Positions 1-5,467 of a DNA stretch of 8,164 nucleotides are shown here, piece by piece. Origin of the DNA: Anaerolineae bacterium (GTDB taxonomy: Bacteria; Chloroflexota; Anaerolineae; JAFGEY01). Location of the stretch: contig JAFGEY010000156.1 of NCBI GenBank assembly GCA_016931365.1, positions 1 through 8,164 on the forward strand, given 5' to 3'. The notes under the pieces are model-generated. The model was not told where the DNA came from. It ran no database searches and worked only from the letters and a program-made list of their open reading frames with translations. Position 1 is the first letter of the stretch; each line of letters starts with the position of its first letter. A program made the position numbers and the translations under genes.

Positions 1-287
1 GTCCGCCAATAGTTGAACACCCAGGCCAGGATGCCGAGCAGCAAAATGGCAATCGAAAGGCCGATGATGGCCTGCGGTGTGGGGTTGGAGGCCAGCATAT
101 CGATGCCGCGCGTGATCAACAGCGGGCGCACGGTGTTGAACGCCGAGTTGAACAAAATCATCGCCGCCACGAGCAGCATTTGCCTGCCTTGCGGCTTGAA
201 ATAACCCACAATGCGACGGATCAGCTCACGATCCGAGTAAGAACGGTCGTATTTTTCGCTGTCCAGTCCGCCGAGAATAAAACCCAT
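1..287 (-). CDS. ABC exporter half-transporter, N-terminal fragment (partial, continues beyond left edge)
   Basis: About 95 codons are visible, starting at an ATG with a strong AGGGAGG Shine-Dalgarno sequence (293-299) five bases upstream. The protein begins MGFILGGLDSEKYDRSYSDR, a soluble N-terminal stretch followed by an elbow region (LIRRIVGYFKPQ). Two hydrophobic segments follow, roughly residues 38-56 and 75-92, matching the first two helices of a type IV ABC exporter membrane domain; the segment NTVRPLLITRGID between them is typical of that family. The ATPase domain lies outside the window and cannot be judged. It follows a complete ABC exporter half (761-2581) with only a small zinc-ribbon gene between them, so it is most likely the second subunit of a heterodimeric exporter in the inner membrane. 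The substrate cannot be read from the sequence; lipids, drugs or peptides are all handled by this family. Confidence 0.8.
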   Translation of the reverse strand, partial: MGFILGGLDSEKYDRSYSDRELIRRIVGYFKPQGRQMLLVAAMILFNSAFNTVRPLLITRGIDMLASNPTPQAIIGLSIAILLLGILAWVFNYWR

Positions 288-317
288 CCAAACCTCCCTA
301 ATCTCAAGCGTCAAATA

Positions 318-338
318 TCAGGGATTTTCTGTCCCTGA
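318..338 (-). other. Intergenic hairpin between zinc-ribbon gene and second ABC gene
   Basis: TCAGGGA (318-324) and TCCCTGA (332-338) are perfect reverse complements separated by a 7-base loop. The hairpin lies in the 82 bp gap between the stop of the zinc-ribbon gene and the Shine-Dalgarno sequence of the downstream ABC gene. No run of T follows it on the minus strand, so it is not a classical terminator. It may act as an RNA processing or stability element that sets the relative expression of the two genes. A 7 bp stem can also occur by chance. Confidence 0.35.
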
Positions 339-369
339 CGTTTCACGTATCATGCTCGCGTGACGCGCT

Positions 370-741
370 TCAAATGCCGACAATTGGCTGTTCGCCCGTT
401 TCCTTGAACGGATTATCGATTGCAGTTTTGTCTTTGACGTAAAAACCACAATCCTTACACCACATTGGGCCATAGGGCATCCTTTCCTGCTCGAGGTTGG
501 AACTGCCGCATTCTGGGCAGCTCCATCTGATTGGGGCAGGTAGCCGTTGGGCGGACTGATAGGCTTCGCGCAATGCGGCCACACAGATGGCGATCCGGCG
601 AGAACTGGCGCTCTCGGGCGGCTGGAACTTGTCGACCAGATTGCCATAGCCTGCCGCTTCGACTTCTGCGGCGACTTGACGCCAATCGTTCCAGGCATCC
701 GTTTTGTTGCGATATTTTTTGATTGTGGTCAGGCTTTCCAT
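370..741 (-). CDS. Small zinc-ribbon protein of unknown function
   Basis: This 123-residue soluble protein matches no family I can name. Its clear feature is a four-cysteine zinc ribbon in the C-terminal half: Cys75-Pro-Glu-Cys78-Gly and Cys95-Lys-Asp-Cys98-Gly, two CxxCG knuckles 16 residues apart. The N-terminal 70 residues look helical and charged (KTDAWNDWRQVAAEVEAAGY) with no signal peptide or membrane segment, so it should be cytoplasmic. The ATG at 741 has a GAGAAAGG Shine-Dalgarno stretch at 748-755. It begins 19 bp after the stop of one ABC exporter half and ends 82 bp before the next half, so it is probably co-transcribed with both. It may be an accessory or regulatory partner of the exporter, or simply a passenger gene; that is inference from position only. 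Overlapping frames on both strands do not show this conserved cysteine pattern. Confidence 0.75.
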   Translation of the reverse strand: MESLTTIKKYRNKTDAWNDWRQVAAEVEAAGYGNLVDKFQPPESASSRRIAICVAALREAYQSAQRLPAPIRWSCPECGSSNLEQERMPYGPMWCKDCGFYVKDKTAIDNPFKETGEQPIVGI

Positions 742-760
742 AGCATGCCTTTCTCACATT

Positions 761-2581
761 TTAATCCAAACTGCACGATTCATCTTTGATCGGCGGCAGC
801 TCCACATCGTAGCGCGAGAAAATGCGCCGGTAGGCCGAGCAGCGACGGATCAGTTCATCGTGTGCGCCCTGGTCGACCAGCTCACCGCGTCGCAGCACCA
901 GGATGCGGTCGGCCCAGCGGATTTGCGACAGGCGGTGGGTGATGATGAACGTGGTCCGTCCCTGCTGCACTTTGTACATCGCCGCCTGGATTTGATCCTC
1001 GGTCGCGCTGTCGATGGCGCTGGTCGAATCGTCGAGGACCAGGATGCGCGGATCGGTGAGAAAGGCGCGAGCAATGGCGATGCGTTGTCGCTGCCCGCCG
1101 GAAAGGGTCACACCCCGTTCGCCAACCTCGGTGTCGTAGCCCCGATCAAAGCTCATGATAAAATCGTGCGCCTGCGCCTCGCGGGCGCAGCGCTCGATCT
1201 CTTCCTGGCTGACATCCTTGCCCACGCCAAAGGCGATGTTGTCGCGGATCGAGCGCGCAAAGAGGAAAATGTCCTGCTCGATGGTTGAAATCTGCGAGCG
1301 CAGCGAAGCCATGTTCCACTCGCGCACATCGACTCCGTCGACCAGCACGCGTCCGGCGCTGACATCGTAGATGCGGTTGATCAGCCGGGTCAGCGTTGTC
1401 TTGCCCGAGCCGGTCTGCCCGACGATGGCGATCGTCTCGCCCGGCTTGACCGCAAAGCTGATCTTTTTGAGCACCGTGCGATCGTCGCATTGCGCGCCAT
1501 GGTAGCCAAAGCAGACGTTCTCAAAGACCACCTCGCCGCGTATTGCCTGGCTGATGCCGGTGGGGTTTTCGTCGAGTTCCGTTCCGGTCTTGATCAGATC
1601 GAGGATGCGCCGCGCGCCCGCCACGCCAAGCTGGACGAGGGTAAAAGTAAAAATCGAGATAAAGGTAGGAAATTGTAACAAACCCAACAGGCTCATAAAA
1701 GCAATCACCTCGCCGATGGTCAGCGTATGATTGGCGAGCAGAAACAGGGCGTGCGCAAAAGCTGCGGCGAGCATCACATAATAGGCCAGCAGTGGCAGAT
1801 ACCAGGCCTGGATTTCGCCCTCCTGGATGAACAGATCGCGGAACGCCGTCGCGTCGCGGGTGAATTTGTCCTGCTCCTGCCGTTCCTGGGCATTGGCCTT
1901 GACCACCTCGATCCCGCTGACCGCTTCGGCCAAGCCGGCGTTCATCTTGCCGAACTGCCGCCGCTGTCCCTCAGCGATGGGGTTGAGTCGCCGCGTGTAA
2001 TCCCATACCGTCAGCCCAAGCACAATGCAAAAGATCAGCGGCGCGATCAGCAATTGGGTGTCGATCGAGGCGATGGCGATGATCGGCATCACCAGGCTCA
2101 TCAGCGACGACAGGATCAGGCGCAGGCCGGGGCTGAACATAAAGTTGAGCTGGCGCACGTCATTGGTCGCCCGCGCCATCAGATCGCCGATGCGCTGGCG
2201 GCTGTGAAAGGTCAGGCTCTTGCCGAGCAGGCTCACGTACAGTTCTTCGCGCGCGTCGCGCTCCAGCCGTTGGGCGATGAACTCGCCAAATACGCTGCGC
2301 AGCATATTCAACGCCGCCGTGCCCAACCGCAAGCCAAGCACAACCAGCGCCAGCGTCGCCAGCGTGCGCAGATTGCGTTCCGGGCTGAACACATGGTCGA
2401 CGGCGCGACCGCCGTACAGCGGCGCCAGGCTGTTCAGCCAGTTGGCGACCGCCACCATCGCGATTTCGAGCAGCGGCAGCAACGGATAGCGCATCACGTG
2501 CGAGACGATCCAGCGCATTGGGCCGGATCGGTTATAGTGATATTCGCCAGCGACGGCAAATTCTCGATTCACAGCGTTCAT
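761..2581 (-). CDS. ABC exporter half-transporter (membrane domain fused to ATPase), degenerate Walker B type
   Basis: The 606-residue product has the full half-exporter plan: six membrane helices within about residues 33-315, then an ATPase domain from about 350. Seen in the ATPase: A-loop Tyr360, Walker A GQTGSGKTT (388-396), Q-loop Gln436, signature LSGGQ (493-497), Walker B ILVLDD (513-518), D-loop SAID (521-524) and H-loop His549. The residue after the Walker B aspartate is Asp518 instead of the catalytic Glu. In known heterodimeric exporters (TM287/288, BmrCD, LmrCD) this marks the subunit of the non-hydrolysing site, which fits a partner at 1-287. The start is placed at ATG 2581, with GGAG five bases upstream. 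A longer frame from a TTG at 2626 would only add 15 residues encoded by a heptamer repeat. The product is an inner-membrane exporter of unknown substrate. The stop is 19 bp before the zinc-ribbon gene, indicating one operon. Confidence 0.93.
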   Translation of the reverse strand: MNAVNREFAVAGEYHYNRSGPMRWIVSHVMRYPLLPLLEIAMVAVANWLNSLAPLYGGRAVDHVFSPERNLRTLATLALVVLGLRLGTAALNMLRSVFGEFIAQRLERDAREELYVSLLGKSLTFHSRQRIGDLMARATNDVRQLNFMFSPGLRLILSSLMSLVMPIIAIASIDTQLLIAPLIFCIVLGLTVWDYTRRLNPIAEGQRRQFGKMNAGLAEAVSGIEVVKANAQERQEQDKFTRDATAFRDLFIQEGEIQAWYLPLLAYYVMLAAAFAHALFLLANHTLTIGEVIAFMSLLGLLQFPTFISIFTFTLVQLGVAGARRILDLIKTGTELDENPTGISQAIRGEVVFENVCFGYHGAQCDDRTVLKKISFAVKPGETIAIVGQTGSGKTTLTRLINRIYDVSAGRVLVDGVDVREWNMASLRSQISTIEQDIFLFARSIRDNIAFGVGKDVSQEEIERCAREAQAHDFIMSFDRGYDTEVGERGVTLSGGQRQRIAIARAFLTDPRILVLDDSTSAIDSATEDQIQAAMYKVQQGRTTFIITHRLSQIRWADRILVLRRGELVDQGAHDELIRRCSAYRRIFSRYDVELPPIKDESCSLD

Positions 2582-2586
2582 AAAGA

Positions 2587-2590
2587 CTCC
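2587..2590 (-). promoter_or_regulatory. Shine-Dalgarno site fixing the ABC exporter start at 2581
   Basis: On the minus strand GGAG is followed by TCTTT and then ATG, a five-base spacing. This supports translation from ATG 2581 and not from the TTG at 2626, which lies inside a repeat array and has no comparable site. Confidence 0.65.
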
Positions 2591-2594
2591 ATTC

Positions 2595-2626
2595 TCAAAT
2601 TGCAAATCGCAGATCGCAAATTGCAA
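2595..2626 (+). repeat. Heptanucleotide tandem repeat array, GCAAATC-type (array 1)
   Basis: Read on the plus strand, successive 7-base units are tCAAATT, GCAAATC, GCAGATC, GCAAATT and a partial GCAA. The array lies just upstream of the ABC exporter ribosome binding site. If translated on the minus strand it would give residues such as QFAICDLQF, which explains an artificial N-terminal extension of the exporter frame. Degenerate heptamer repeats of this kind occur in gaps between genes in several bacterial groups; no function is established from this sequence. Confidence 0.7.
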
Positions 2627-2634
2627 CCATAGAC

Positions 2635-2650
2635 TGTTTTACATAAAACA
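2635..2650. promoter_or_regulatory. 16 bp palindrome, candidate operator
   Basis: TGTTTTACATAAAACA consists of two perfect 7-base arms around a 2-base centre. It is AT-rich within a GC-rich neighbourhood. It lies 54 bases upstream of the ABC exporter start codon and downstream of the MFS gene stop. Symmetry and position fit a binding site for a dimeric repressor controlling the exporter operon. No regulator gene is in the window and no convincing promoter hexamers were identified around it, so the role is inferred. Confidence 0.4.
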
Positions 2651-2669
2651 CATTGGTTTGATGCTGCCG

Positions 2670-2690
2670 CTATTGCGATTTGCTATTTGC
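2670..2690 (-). repeat. Heptanucleotide repeat array forming the 3' end of the MFS gene (array 2)
   Basis: On the minus strand the units are GCAAATA, GCAAATC and GCAATAG. They encode the last residues ANSKSQ of the MFS transporter, and the third unit supplies its TAG stop. The array is in inverted orientation relative to array 1. The 10-mer TGCGATTTGC at 2674-2683 is the exact reverse complement of GCAAATCGCA at 2602-2611, so the transcript could pair across the gap. Confidence 0.65.
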
Positions 2691-3851
2691 CATTTTACCC
2701 CGCAGTGTCGCCTCGTGCAAGATAAACGTCGTCGCGGCGACGGCAAACAAAAACGGGCCGATGCTCGTCACGCCCATTTTTTCAGACAGCACGCCGCCCA
2801 AAGCCGGGATCAGGGACAGGCCCAGCCGGACTGCCGTGATCTGGTAGCCGATGACGGTGGCCGCGCGCGCCGCGCCGAGACGTTCTGGCGTGGTCGAGGT
2901 CAGCACCGGAAAGAGCGGCGCCAGGCAAAAACCGGCCAACGCCAGCCCGGCAAAGCCGACGGCGGGCAGCGGCGCAAACCAGATCGCCGCCGCGCCGAGC
3001 AACGCGCCGAGCATACACAGGCGCATCAAGGACGATGCCCGCACTTTTTGGACGACCACGCCGAACACGACGCGTCCTACAGTTATGCTGGCATAATAGA
3101 CGCTGATCCACATCCCGGCTGTGGCGGCGTCGATGCCGCGTCCTTCGGTGAACAGGGTAAACGACCACTGCCCGGTCGAGCTCTCCATGCCGGTAAAAGT
3201 GAGAAATAACAATAGACTGAGCCACACCGCCGGCAGCGCCAGCGTGCGGGAGCTGCGCCGAGCCGGCGTTTCATCTGCCTTCTTCTCCTTGACCGCTTGA
3301 GGCCAGCGCTTGAGTGTCAGGCTGAACACGACGGCCAGGGCCAAGTTGATCGCGCCGAGCATCACGTACCCCGCGCGCCATGTGCCGCCGGCCTGCAAAG
3401 TCCAGGCCATCAACGTTGGGCTGATCGTTGCGCCGAGGCCCCAACAGGCGTGCAGCCAGTTCATCCGCCCCGCGCTTTCGTGGGTGGCGAAATAGGTGTT
3501 GATCGCCGGGTTGAGCAGCGCCGTGCCCACCGCCGTCGCGCCCTGGATCGCCACAAATGTGCCCCAGTTGGGGGCCAGGATACTGACCAGAAACCCCAGC
3601 CCGCCGAACAGGCAGCTCGTCAGCAGCGACGCGCCAATGCCAAAGCGAGCAAGCAATGCGCCGCTATAAGCGGTTACGAGCAATGAGCAGATCATCGTTG
3701 CCAGCGTCAGCACGCCGTAAGCGTCGTCGCCGATGCCGAACCCCTCCCGCATCGACGGCCAGACAACGCCCATCAGCCCGGCGCTGAGGCCAAAGCCGAT
3801 AAAGGTCAGAAAGGCGATGGCGACCAGCAGGTTGTCGGATCGTTTGTTCAC
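2670..3851 (-). CDS. MFS transporter, FucP-like (fucose permease-type)
   Basis: The 393-residue product has about twelve hydrophobic segments in two groups of six. They are separated by a charged cytoplasmic loop (about residues 181-205, rich in Lys, Arg and Glu), the standard major facilitator layout. NWLHACWGLGATISP (131-145) resembles the segment conserved in the fucose/proton symporter group. GMESSTGQW (221-229) with VGR (258-260) in helix 7-8 is also typical of that group. A sugar or other small-solute role is plausible but the substrate is not readable. The start is placed at GTG 3851, preceded by GGAGG at five-base spacing. An open frame from TTG 3941 would add 30 polar residues reading into an inverted repeat. 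The last six residues derive from a heptamer repeat and are probably not functional. It is separated by 194 bp from the upstream oxidoreductase gene, and 88 bp precede the ABC gene. Confidence 0.88.
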   Translation of the reverse strand: MNKRSDNLLVAIAFLTFIGFGLSAGLMGVVWPSMREGFGIGDDAYGVLTLATMICSLLVTAYSGALLARFGIGASLLTSCLFGGLGFLVSILAPNWGTFVAIQGATAVGTALLNPAINTYFATHESAGRMNWLHACWGLGATISPTLMAWTLQAGGTWRAGYVMLGAINLALAVVFSLTLKRWPQAVKEKKADETPARRSSRTLALPAVWLSLLLFLTFTGMESSTGQWSFTLFTEGRGIDAATAGMWISVYYASITVGRVVFGVVVQKVRASSLMRLCMLGALLGAAAIWFAPLPAVGFAGLALAGFCLAPLFPVLTSTTPERLGAARAATVIGYQITAVRLGLSLIPALGGVLSEKMGVTSIGPFLFAVAATTFILHEATLRGKMANSKSQ

Positions 3852-3856
3852 CCTCT

Positions 3857-3861
3857 CCTCC
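3857..3861 (-). promoter_or_regulatory. Shine-Dalgarno site fixing the MFS start at GTG 3851
   Basis: GGAGG on the minus strand is followed by AGAGG and then GTG, an ideal five-base spacing. The first transmembrane helix begins about eight residues later, as expected for an MFS protein. The in-frame ATG at 3890 lacks a site of similar quality. Confidence 0.65.
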
Positions 3862-3929
3862 GCGGGCGTAATGCTCCCGTTATGGCACATCAGGATATTG
3901 TCCCTTGTGATTGCTGATATCTGTCTGGG

Positions 3930-3971
3930 GTAACTGCTCAACCTGCGCCGCTCTCCCGGCTGAGCAGTTAC
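3930..3971. repeat. Perfect 11 bp inverted repeat with structured loop
   Basis: GTAACTGCTCA (3930-3940) and TGAGCAGTTAC (3961-3971) are exact reverse complements around 20 bases. The loop itself contains GCCG (3947-3950) and CGGC (3957-3960), so a longer cruciform or two-tier hairpin is possible. It lies in the 194 bp gap between the oxidoreductase stop (4046) and the MFS start (3851). There is no T-run on either side, which argues against an ordinary rho-independent terminator. A REP/MITE-like element, a remnant of an insertion sequence end, or an mRNA-stabilising hairpin are all possible. The remainder of this gap (3972-4045) shows no gene. Confidence 0.6.
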
Positions 3972-4045
3972 TGCCTGGGTAGGTCAAGCGTGGTAAGATC
4001 AGACGAAACCAGAAAATGGGGAGCGAATGACCGTCCTTGCCGCGA

Positions 4046-5119
4046 TCAGGCAATACGCACCGCGACCCGCTGGGCTTCCAGGCACAGTTCGGCGGCCTTG
4101 AAGACGTGCTGCTGGGTCATCGAGTTCTCGGTACCGTTCAGACAATCCAGCACGAATGCCCCAAAGAACGGGAACCCCGTTCTGCCGGCAGCGGGGATGT
4201 ACTCCTCTTTCTCCCCGGTGACCAGAAAGACGTGGTCGCCCTCGTCGCTCCGGGCGACGTCGAGGTATTTGCGCACTTCGATGCTACCCTCGGTGCCCAT
4301 GATGAACAAACGCCCGTCGCCCCAGGTGCGCAAGCCGTCGGGGTTGAACCAGTCCACCCGCAGGTACTGGGTAGCCCCGTTGTCGGCGAGCAGGGTCGCG
4401 TCACCAAAGTCCTCAAACTCTGGATGGTCGGGGCAGGCATAGTTGGCCACCTTGGCGTGCAGCACCTTTGCGTCGGATGCGCCGGCGTAGTGCAGAAATT
4501 GCTCGATCTGGTGGCTGCCGATGTCGCAGAGGATGCCGCCAAACTTGTCGCGCTGGAAGAACCACGCCGGGCGCTGTTCCTTGTTCAGCCGGTGCGGAGC
4601 GAGATTGAGCACCTGAAGCACGCGGCCAATCCGGCCCTCCTCGATCAGCTTGCCGGCCATCACCGCGCCCTCGACGTGCAGCCGCTCGCTGAAATACACG
4701 TACCACTTGAGCCCGGTCTGCTTGACGCTCTGCCTGGCCAGCTCCAACTGCGCTGCGGTGGTAAAGGGGGTCTTGTCGGTAAAATAGTGCTTGCCGTGTT
4801 GCTGGACTCGCAGCCCCAGGTCGCCGCGGTCACAGGGAATCGCTGCCCCGGCAACGAGCACCACACGCGGGTCTTCCAGAACCTGGATTTCACTGTCAGC
4901 CACCGGCGTGTCGGGAAAGCGCTGTAGAAAGGCCGCGACCTTGGCCGGATCCGGGTCATAGACCCACTTGAGTTCGGCGCCAACCTCCAGCAGGCCGTTG
5001 CACATGCCATAGATGTGTCCGTGTTCCAGGGACACTGCCGCAAAACCGAATTGACCCGGTCGCACCACCGGCTTGGTCTTGCCCCGGGGGGCATAGTTCA
5101 TTCCCGATGCTTTGCTCAT
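4046..5119 (-). CDS. Gfo/Idh/MocA family oxidoreductase
   Basis: The 357-residue product has the two-domain plan of this NAD(P)-dependent family: an N-terminal Rossmann half (about residues 23-140) and a C-terminal alpha/beta dimerisation half. HYFTDKTP (111-118) occupies the place of the family EKP motif, with Lys116 as the expected catalytic lysine. GGILCDIGSHQIEQ (194-207) matches the motif carrying the catalytic Asp/His, here Asp199 and His203. The glycine-rich nucleotide loop is altered (FGFAAVSLEHGHIYG), with Ala and Ser where the GxGxxG glycines usually lie. Members act on sugars, inositols and related polyols; the substrate is not readable. The start is ATG 5119, with GAGGAGG at 5129-5135. 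A longer frame from TTG 5257 would overlap the upstream gene and is not credible. It lies upstream of an MFS carrier, which may supply its substrate. Confidence 0.9.
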   Translation of the reverse strand: MSKASGMNYAPRGKTKPVVRPGQFGFAAVSLEHGHIYGMCNGLLEVGAELKWVYDPDPAKVAAFLQRFPDTPVADSEIQVLEDPRVVLVAGAAIPCDRGDLGLRVQQHGKHYFTDKTPFTTAAQLELARQSVKQTGLKWYVYFSERLHVEGAVMAGKLIEEGRIGRVLQVLNLAPHRLNKEQRPAWFFQRDKFGGILCDIGSHQIEQFLHYAGASDAKVLHAKVANYACPDHPEFEDFGDATLLADNGATQYLRVDWFNPDGLRTWGDGRLFIMGTEGSIEVRKYLDVARSDEGDHVFLVTGEKEEYIPAAGRTGFPFFGAFVLDCLNGTENSMTQQHVFKAAELCLEAQRVAVRIA

Positions 5120-5128
5120 TTCCTCTTT

Positions 5129-5135
5129 CCTCCTC
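5129..5135 (-). promoter_or_regulatory. Shine-Dalgarno site fixing the oxidoreductase start at 5119
   Basis: GAGGAGG on the minus strand lies nine bases before ATG 5119. A second purine-rich stretch (GAGGAA) directly abuts the ATG. This decides against the 46-residue longer frame that would run into the ywbE gene. Confidence 0.6.
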
Positions 5136-5168
5136 TGGCGCGGTCTTTCTGGTGTTTCGACCGGCAAA

Positions 5169-5192
5169 GCAGACACCGTCCAGTGTGTCTGC
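5169..5192 (-). terminator. Hairpin downstream of ywbE, weak terminator or attenuator
   Basis: GCAGACAC (5169-5176) and GTGTCTGC (5185-5192) form a perfect 8 bp stem with an 8-base loop. On the minus strand it begins 12 bp after the ywbE stop codon and is followed by only TTTGCC, a short T-run. Position fits termination after the group at 5205-7630, but the weak tail makes read-through into the oxidoreductase likely. Confidence 0.4.
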
Positions 5193-5204
5193 ACGGACCC
5201 AAGT

Positions 5205-5426
5205 CTAGAGCAAGCCGGCTCCCTCACTTTCCGGCACGATTTCTTTGACCCGTCCAATCTGGCCGCTTTCCAGGCGGACCTTGATCCCGTGCGGATGCGT
5301 AGGCGAGCGGGTCAGAACGTCCCGGACAATTCCCTCGGTGAGCTTGCCCGAGCGTTGATCCTGTTTCAACACGATCAGCACGCGGGTTCCCGGCTTGATG
5401 TGCTTGCGCTGCGTTCCATCCATCAT
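5205..5426 (-). CDS. ywbE: YwbE family protein
   Basis: The 73-residue product matches, as I recall it, the small conserved YwbE family of Bacillus and many other bacteria. Signature segments are IKPGTRVLIVLKQDQRSGKL (10-29), TEGIVRDVLTRSP (30-42), HPHGIKVRLESG (44-55) and QIGRVKEIV (56-64). The family is about 60-75 residues long, cytoplasmic and probably a small beta-barrel; its biochemical function is not established. Two adjacent in-frame ATG codons lie at 5426 and 5423. The purine-rich AAAGAGA upstream is slightly better placed for 5423, so the first residue is uncertain by one. It begins 41 bp after the phosphotransferase gene, suggesting a shared transcript, and a hairpin follows its stop. 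Confidence 0.9.
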   Translation of the reverse strand: MMDGTQRKHIKPGTRVLIVLKQDQRSGKLTEGIVRDVLTRSPTHPHGIKVRLESGQIGRVKEIVPESEGAGLL

Positions 5427-5467
5427 TCATTCTCTTTCTGTCTCGTTGATATCACTCGACGGCCGCT

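Noticed and set aside
318..698. 126-codon minus-strand frame overlapping the zinc-ribbon gene
   Set aside because: It lacks the paired cysteine motifs, and its composition is that of an out-of-frame shadow; the frame at 370-741 has a better start and a zinc ribbon.
2582..2626. Longer ABC exporter start at TTG 2626
   Set aside because: The extra 15 residues are encoded by the heptamer repeat, and a GGAG site at correct spacing precedes ATG 2581.
1727..2632. 301-codon open frame on the plus strand opposite the ABC exporter
   Set aside because: It is an antisense shadow in GC-rich coding DNA, rich in Arg, Gln, His and Ala without any recognisable domain, opposite a gene with full ABC motifs.
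2595..2690. CRISPR-like repeats
   Set aside because: The units are seven bases long and directly contiguous without spacers, so they are a degenerate tandem heptamer repeat.
3852..3941. Longer MFS start at TTG 3941 or ATG 3890
   Set aside because: The extra residues are polar and reach into the inverted repeat, while GTG 3851 has an ideal GGAGG site and starts just before the first membrane helix.
3914..3941. TTGAGC and TATCAG, 16 bases apart, as a promoter for the MFS gene
   Set aside because: Each hexamer matches consensus at only four of six positions, and the -35 lies in an inverted repeat arm; likely chance.
4037..4927. 296-codon open frame on the plus strand opposite the oxidoreductase
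   Set aside because: It lacks domain features and lies opposite a clear Gfo/Idh/MocA gene.
5120..5257. Longer oxidoreductase start at TTG 5257
   Set aside because: It would overlap ywbE and read through the intergenic hairpin; ATG 5119 has its own strong ribosome binding site.
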